Source: Bacteroidota bacterium (GTDB lineage Bacteria; Bacteroidota; Bacteroidia; NS11-12g; UBA9320). From it: DNA of 7,612 bases. The translations under genes and the position numbers were made by a program. Under the pieces are notes generated by a model that saw only the letters and a program-made list of their open reading frames with translations, made no database searches and had not been told where the DNA came from. The DNA lies in NCBI GenBank assembly GCA_003485825.1, contig DNHN01000235.1, positions 4,948-12,559 of the forward strand. Direction: 5' to 3'. Positions 6,021 to 7,612 of the stretch are shown here, one piece after another. How positions within the stretch are numbered: position 1 is the stretch's first letter; every line of letters begins with the position of its first letter.

Positions 6021-6943
6021 TATTGCAGAGTAAACTCAGAAGTACCCATTTTATGGTCGTCGCTAAATACATTTACTACGTACTTACCTGCGGTCATTCC
6101 TTCCGTCTTTGGTATGGAGAAACTCCCAGTCTCATTTCCATTTTGGAAATTCACTACCTTCTTTAAGGTATATAAACGCTCCCCACCGTCAAAGTTAAAC
6201 ATACCAGAACCTGCTGAATTATTGTGCAACGTACTCTTGTTCGGAGTAACTACTTGAAAGTAGAGCATTTTCTCTCCTTTTTCTGCTAAATCATTGTTAG
6301 CCAAGGTATAATATATCTCTATCTTGTCCAATTTACTCAACTTGTCCGTTGTTTTAAAATCTCCAAAAATTGCATCTCTCAGCGGTTTCACATCTAATGC
6401 TTTTAAGAAGATACGAGAGCCAACTTCTACTTGCTTGGTCAGTTCAGTATTTACTTCTACCATCTCAGCTACCTTCCCTTTTTCTATTTCTACTTGTTTT
6501 TGTATTACGTAGTTTTCATCTTTCAAGTACTGATTTTCTTTAGACAATTCATCTATCTCAGCGGTAAGTTGTTCTACTTGCGCTTTGAGTCCAGAAATTT
6601 CATCTTTCGCCTTTGCTAACTGAGCTTTGGTAAGATTACCGCTATTTAACATCGTACGAATTTTAGCTACTTTAACTCTAAGCTCTTGATTTCTGACCTC
6701 TATAATTGAATCTAACTGCTCATTTTGTCCTGATTTTTCAGCCAGGCTCATGCGTAGTTCCTCTTCTACTTCTTTTAGATCCTCTAACTCTGCTGCGGTA
6801 TCTACTAACTCTGTCTGAGTCGTTTTAAGTTCTGTATTTTTAGTCACCAACTTATAAATCAACCCTACATTGATTAAAAGTAAAGCTAGTATCATTAAAA
6901 ATAATAATTTCTTGCTTTTTTTATCGTTTGTTCCTGCGCTCAT
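6020..6943 (-). CDS. membrane-anchored coiled-coil protein of unknown function
   Basis: I do not recognise a characterised family. The 307 residues fall into three parts. The N terminus is polar and basic (DKKSKK, 7-12), followed by one hydrophobic helix at about 13-33. The positive-inside rule predicts that the rest faces the periplasm. Residues about 36-175 are rich in Glu, Lys, Leu and Gln with heptad-like spacing, a long coiled coil with a possible break at the Asn-Ser-Gly-Asn stretch near 100-103. Residues about 178-307 form a compact C-terminal domain that looks beta-rich: KIEIYYTLANND (207-218), GEKMLYFQVVTPN (223-235), GSFSIPKTEGMTAGKYVVNVFSDD (273-296) and ending TSEFTLQ. That pattern suggests an Ig-like sandwich. 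There is no lipobox, no T9SS tail and no Walker motif. It is the first gene of the unit with rbfA, the LolC/E-type permease and pth, its stop overlapping rbfA as TAATG. An envelope-linked or scaffold role is only inference. Confidence 0.8.
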   Translation of the reverse strand: MSAGTNDKKSKKLLFLMILALLLINVGLIYKLVTKNTELKTTQTELVDTAAELEDLKEVEEELRMSLAEKSGQNEQLDSIIEVRNQELRVKVAKIRTMLNSGNLTKAQLAKAKDEISGLKAQVEQLTAEIDELSKENQYLKDENYVIQKQVEIEKGKVAEMVEVNTELTKQVEVGSRIFLKALDVKPLRDAIFGDFKTTDKLSKLDKIEIYYTLANNDLAEKGEKMLYFQVVTPNKSTLHNNSAGSGMFNFDGGERLYTLKKVVNFQNGNETGSFSIPKTEGMTAGKYVVNVFSDDHKMGTSEFTLQ

Positions 6944-6954
6944 GATTCTACTGT

Positions 6955-6999
6955 TTAATGGTTTATAATATGTTTTATTAATTGAATAACGGAGGACAT
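6955..6999 (-). CDS. possible 14-codon leader ORF (speculative)
   Basis: In the leader before the coiled-coil gene, GGAGGA (minus strand, 7013-7008) is followed after 8 nt by an ATG at 6999-6997. This opens a short frame, MSSVIQLIKHIINH, stopping with TAA at 6957-6955, 11 nt before the next ATG. An in-frame upstream ATG at 7008-7006 would make it 17 codons. The strong Shine-Dalgarno is unusual here, but it is also one arm of a hairpin and may have nothing to do with translation. No codon-level evidence is possible at this length. Confidence 0.15.
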   Translation of the reverse strand: MSSVIQLIKHIINH

Positions 7000-7016
7000 C
7001 TCAGACATCCTCCGTT
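6988..7016 (-). terminator. 9-bp hairpin: aconitase terminator or 5'-leader stem-loop
   Basis: AACGGAGGA (6988-6996) and TCCTCCGTT (7008-7016) are perfect inverted repeats around an 11-nt loop, a strong stem with five G-C pairs. It lies 35 nt past the aconitase stop, so it may end that transcript. No T-run follows on the minus strand (ATTCAATTAATAAAAC), so it is not a textbook intrinsic terminator. If the -7 element at 7021-7028 is used, the stem would instead sit at the very 5' end of the mRNA for the coiled-coil/rbfA unit. Confidence 0.6.
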
Positions 7017-7020
7017 TCCA

Positions 7021-7028
7021 CAAACTTA
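7021..7028 (-). promoter_or_regulatory. candidate -7 promoter element for the coiled-coil/rbfA/permease/pth unit
   Basis: On the minus strand this reads TAAGTTTG, a full TAnnTTTG match in the gap after aconitase. The expected transcription start is near 7015, giving a leader of about 70 nt before the ATG at 6943. No TTG is seen at -33. The next upstream matches on this strand (such as TACTTTTG at 7139-7146) lie inside aconitase. Alternatively the unit is read through from aconitase. Confidence 0.35.
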
Positions 7029-7051
7029 CTTTATTCTTTTAAAACGCTCTT

Positions 7052-7612
7052 TTATGCATTTTGTTGCTTTATAAGATTCAAGGCACTACCTGCCTTGTAC
7101 CAAGCTATTTGGGCTTCATTGTACGTATGATTCACATCAAAAGTATCTGAAGAACCATCAGCGTGATTAAGTTTAATCTGCAATGGAGTACCTGGCGTAA
7201 AGCTATCTAAACCGAGGATATCTATAGTATCGTGCTCTTGCACTTTATCGTAGTCCTCTGGATTAGCAAATGTCAATCCAAGCATTCCTTGCTTCTTCAA
7301 GTTAGTCTCGTGTATACGAGCAAATGACTTCACTACAACCGCCATCACACCAAGGTGACGTGGCTCCATAGCTGCGTGCTCTCTACTAGATCCTTCACCA
7401 TAGTTATCCTCTCCGAAAACGATAGAATTGTCTCCACTGGCCTTTATAGCTCTAGCTACCTTTGGCACTCCTTCGTACTGCTCGGTATATGGATTACGTA
7501 CCGTATCTGTTTTATCATTGTATGCATTTACTGCTCCGATAAGACAGTTGTTAGATATATTATCCAAGTGCCCTCTATACGTTAACCAAGGTCCTGCCAT
7601 AGAAATATGGTC
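7052..7612 (-). CDS. aconitate hydratase, mitochondrial type, C-terminal fragment
   Basis: The C-terminal 186 residues of aconitase, which isomerises citrate and isocitrate in the TCA cycle; the rest lies beyond the right edge. The frame is open to the last base: bases 7601-7612 add DHIS before [14 protein letters not shown], so the Met near 7600 is not the start. The fragment is the swivel domain with close resemblance to mitochondrial ACO2. Counting Asp at the edge as 1, Arg13 in [11 protein letters not shown] and Ser75/Arg77 in [19 protein letters not shown] have exactly the spacing of Arg580, Ser642 and Arg644 of the pig heart enzyme, the substrate-binding and catalytic residues. [29 protein letters not shown]-like and AGSALNLIK endings also match. 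The [4Fe-4S] cysteines are upstream and cannot be checked. A 108-bp gap with a hairpin separates it from the downstream unit. Confidence 0.95.
   Translation of the reverse strand, partial: DHISMAGPWLTYRGHLDNISNNCLIGAVNAYNDKTDTVRNPYTEQYEGVPKVARAIKASGDNSIVFGEDNYGEGSSREHAAMEPRHLGVMAVVVKSFARIHETNLKKQGMLGLTFANPEDYDKVQEHDTIDILGLDSFTPGTPLQIKLNHADGSSDTFDVNHTYNEAQIAWYKAGSALNLIKQQNA

Noticed and set aside
6324..6619. Two overlapping plus-strand open frames opposite the coiled-coil gene
   Set aside because: Their Phe/Leu/Ser-rich translations are what the complement of Glu/Lys/Gln-rich coiled-coil codons produces; no independent start signal.
7355..7585. Plus-strand 76-codon open frame opposite aconitase
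   Set aside because: Antisense to a highly conserved aconitase swivel domain and without recognisable content.
1..7612. Defence system, prophage, transposon or CRISPR content
   Set aside because: Every large gene belongs to housekeeping, envelope or secretion families; no inverted terminal repeats, spaced repeats, nuclease, helicase or toxin motifs were seen.

Overview
The window looks like chromosomal DNA from a member of the Bacteroidota, probably a Saprospiria-, Cytophagia- or Chitinophagia-like lineage rather than an enteric Bacteroides. The clues are a secreted esterase with a C-terminal type IX secretion (T9SS) sorting domain, a DUF6089/PorG-like outer-membrane protein, a mitochondrial-type aconitase, candidate -7 elements of the form TAnnTTTG, and almost no Shine-Dalgarno sequences before start codons. 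DNA is moderately AT-rich and uniform. I see no insertion sequence, phage gene, CRISPR array, tRNA or rRNA. Most of the window is ordinary core genome. The least explained parts are a membrane-anchored coiled-coil protein and the leader in front of it.

Layout. (1) Bases 1-104 are an unresolved left edge with a candidate promoter. (2) 105-1596, plus strand: methylmalonyl-CoA epimerase (mce) overlaps by 14 nt an AI-2E family membrane protein. (3) 1601-2818, minus strand: a secreted alpha/beta-hydrolase with a T9SS tail, converging on the previous pair with only 4 bp between stop codons. (4) 2922-3821, plus strand: a PorG-like outer-membrane beta-barrel protein, divergent from the esterase across 103 bp. 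(5) 3848-6943, minus strand: a compact unit read as coiled-coil membrane protein, rbfA, LolC/E-type ABC permease, pth. Every junction overlaps by 1 or 4 nt (TAATG, GTGA, TAATG). (6) 6944-7051: a 108-bp leader with a 9-bp hairpin, a candidate -7 element and a possible tiny leader ORF. (7) 7052-7612, minus strand: the C-terminal part of aconitase, cut by the window edge.

How they fit together. Mce (propionyl-CoA salvage to succinyl-CoA) and aconitase (TCA cycle) are central carbon enzymes but lie in separate units. The esterase and the PorG-like protein share a T9SS theme: one is a predicted cargo, the other resembles an outer-membrane component of the machine. The four-gene minus-strand unit couples translation functions (RbfA for 30S maturation, Pth for peptidyl-tRNA recycling) to envelope functions (LolC/E-like permease and a periplasm-facing coiled coil). 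All family assignments come from reading motifs in the translated sequence; no database search was run.
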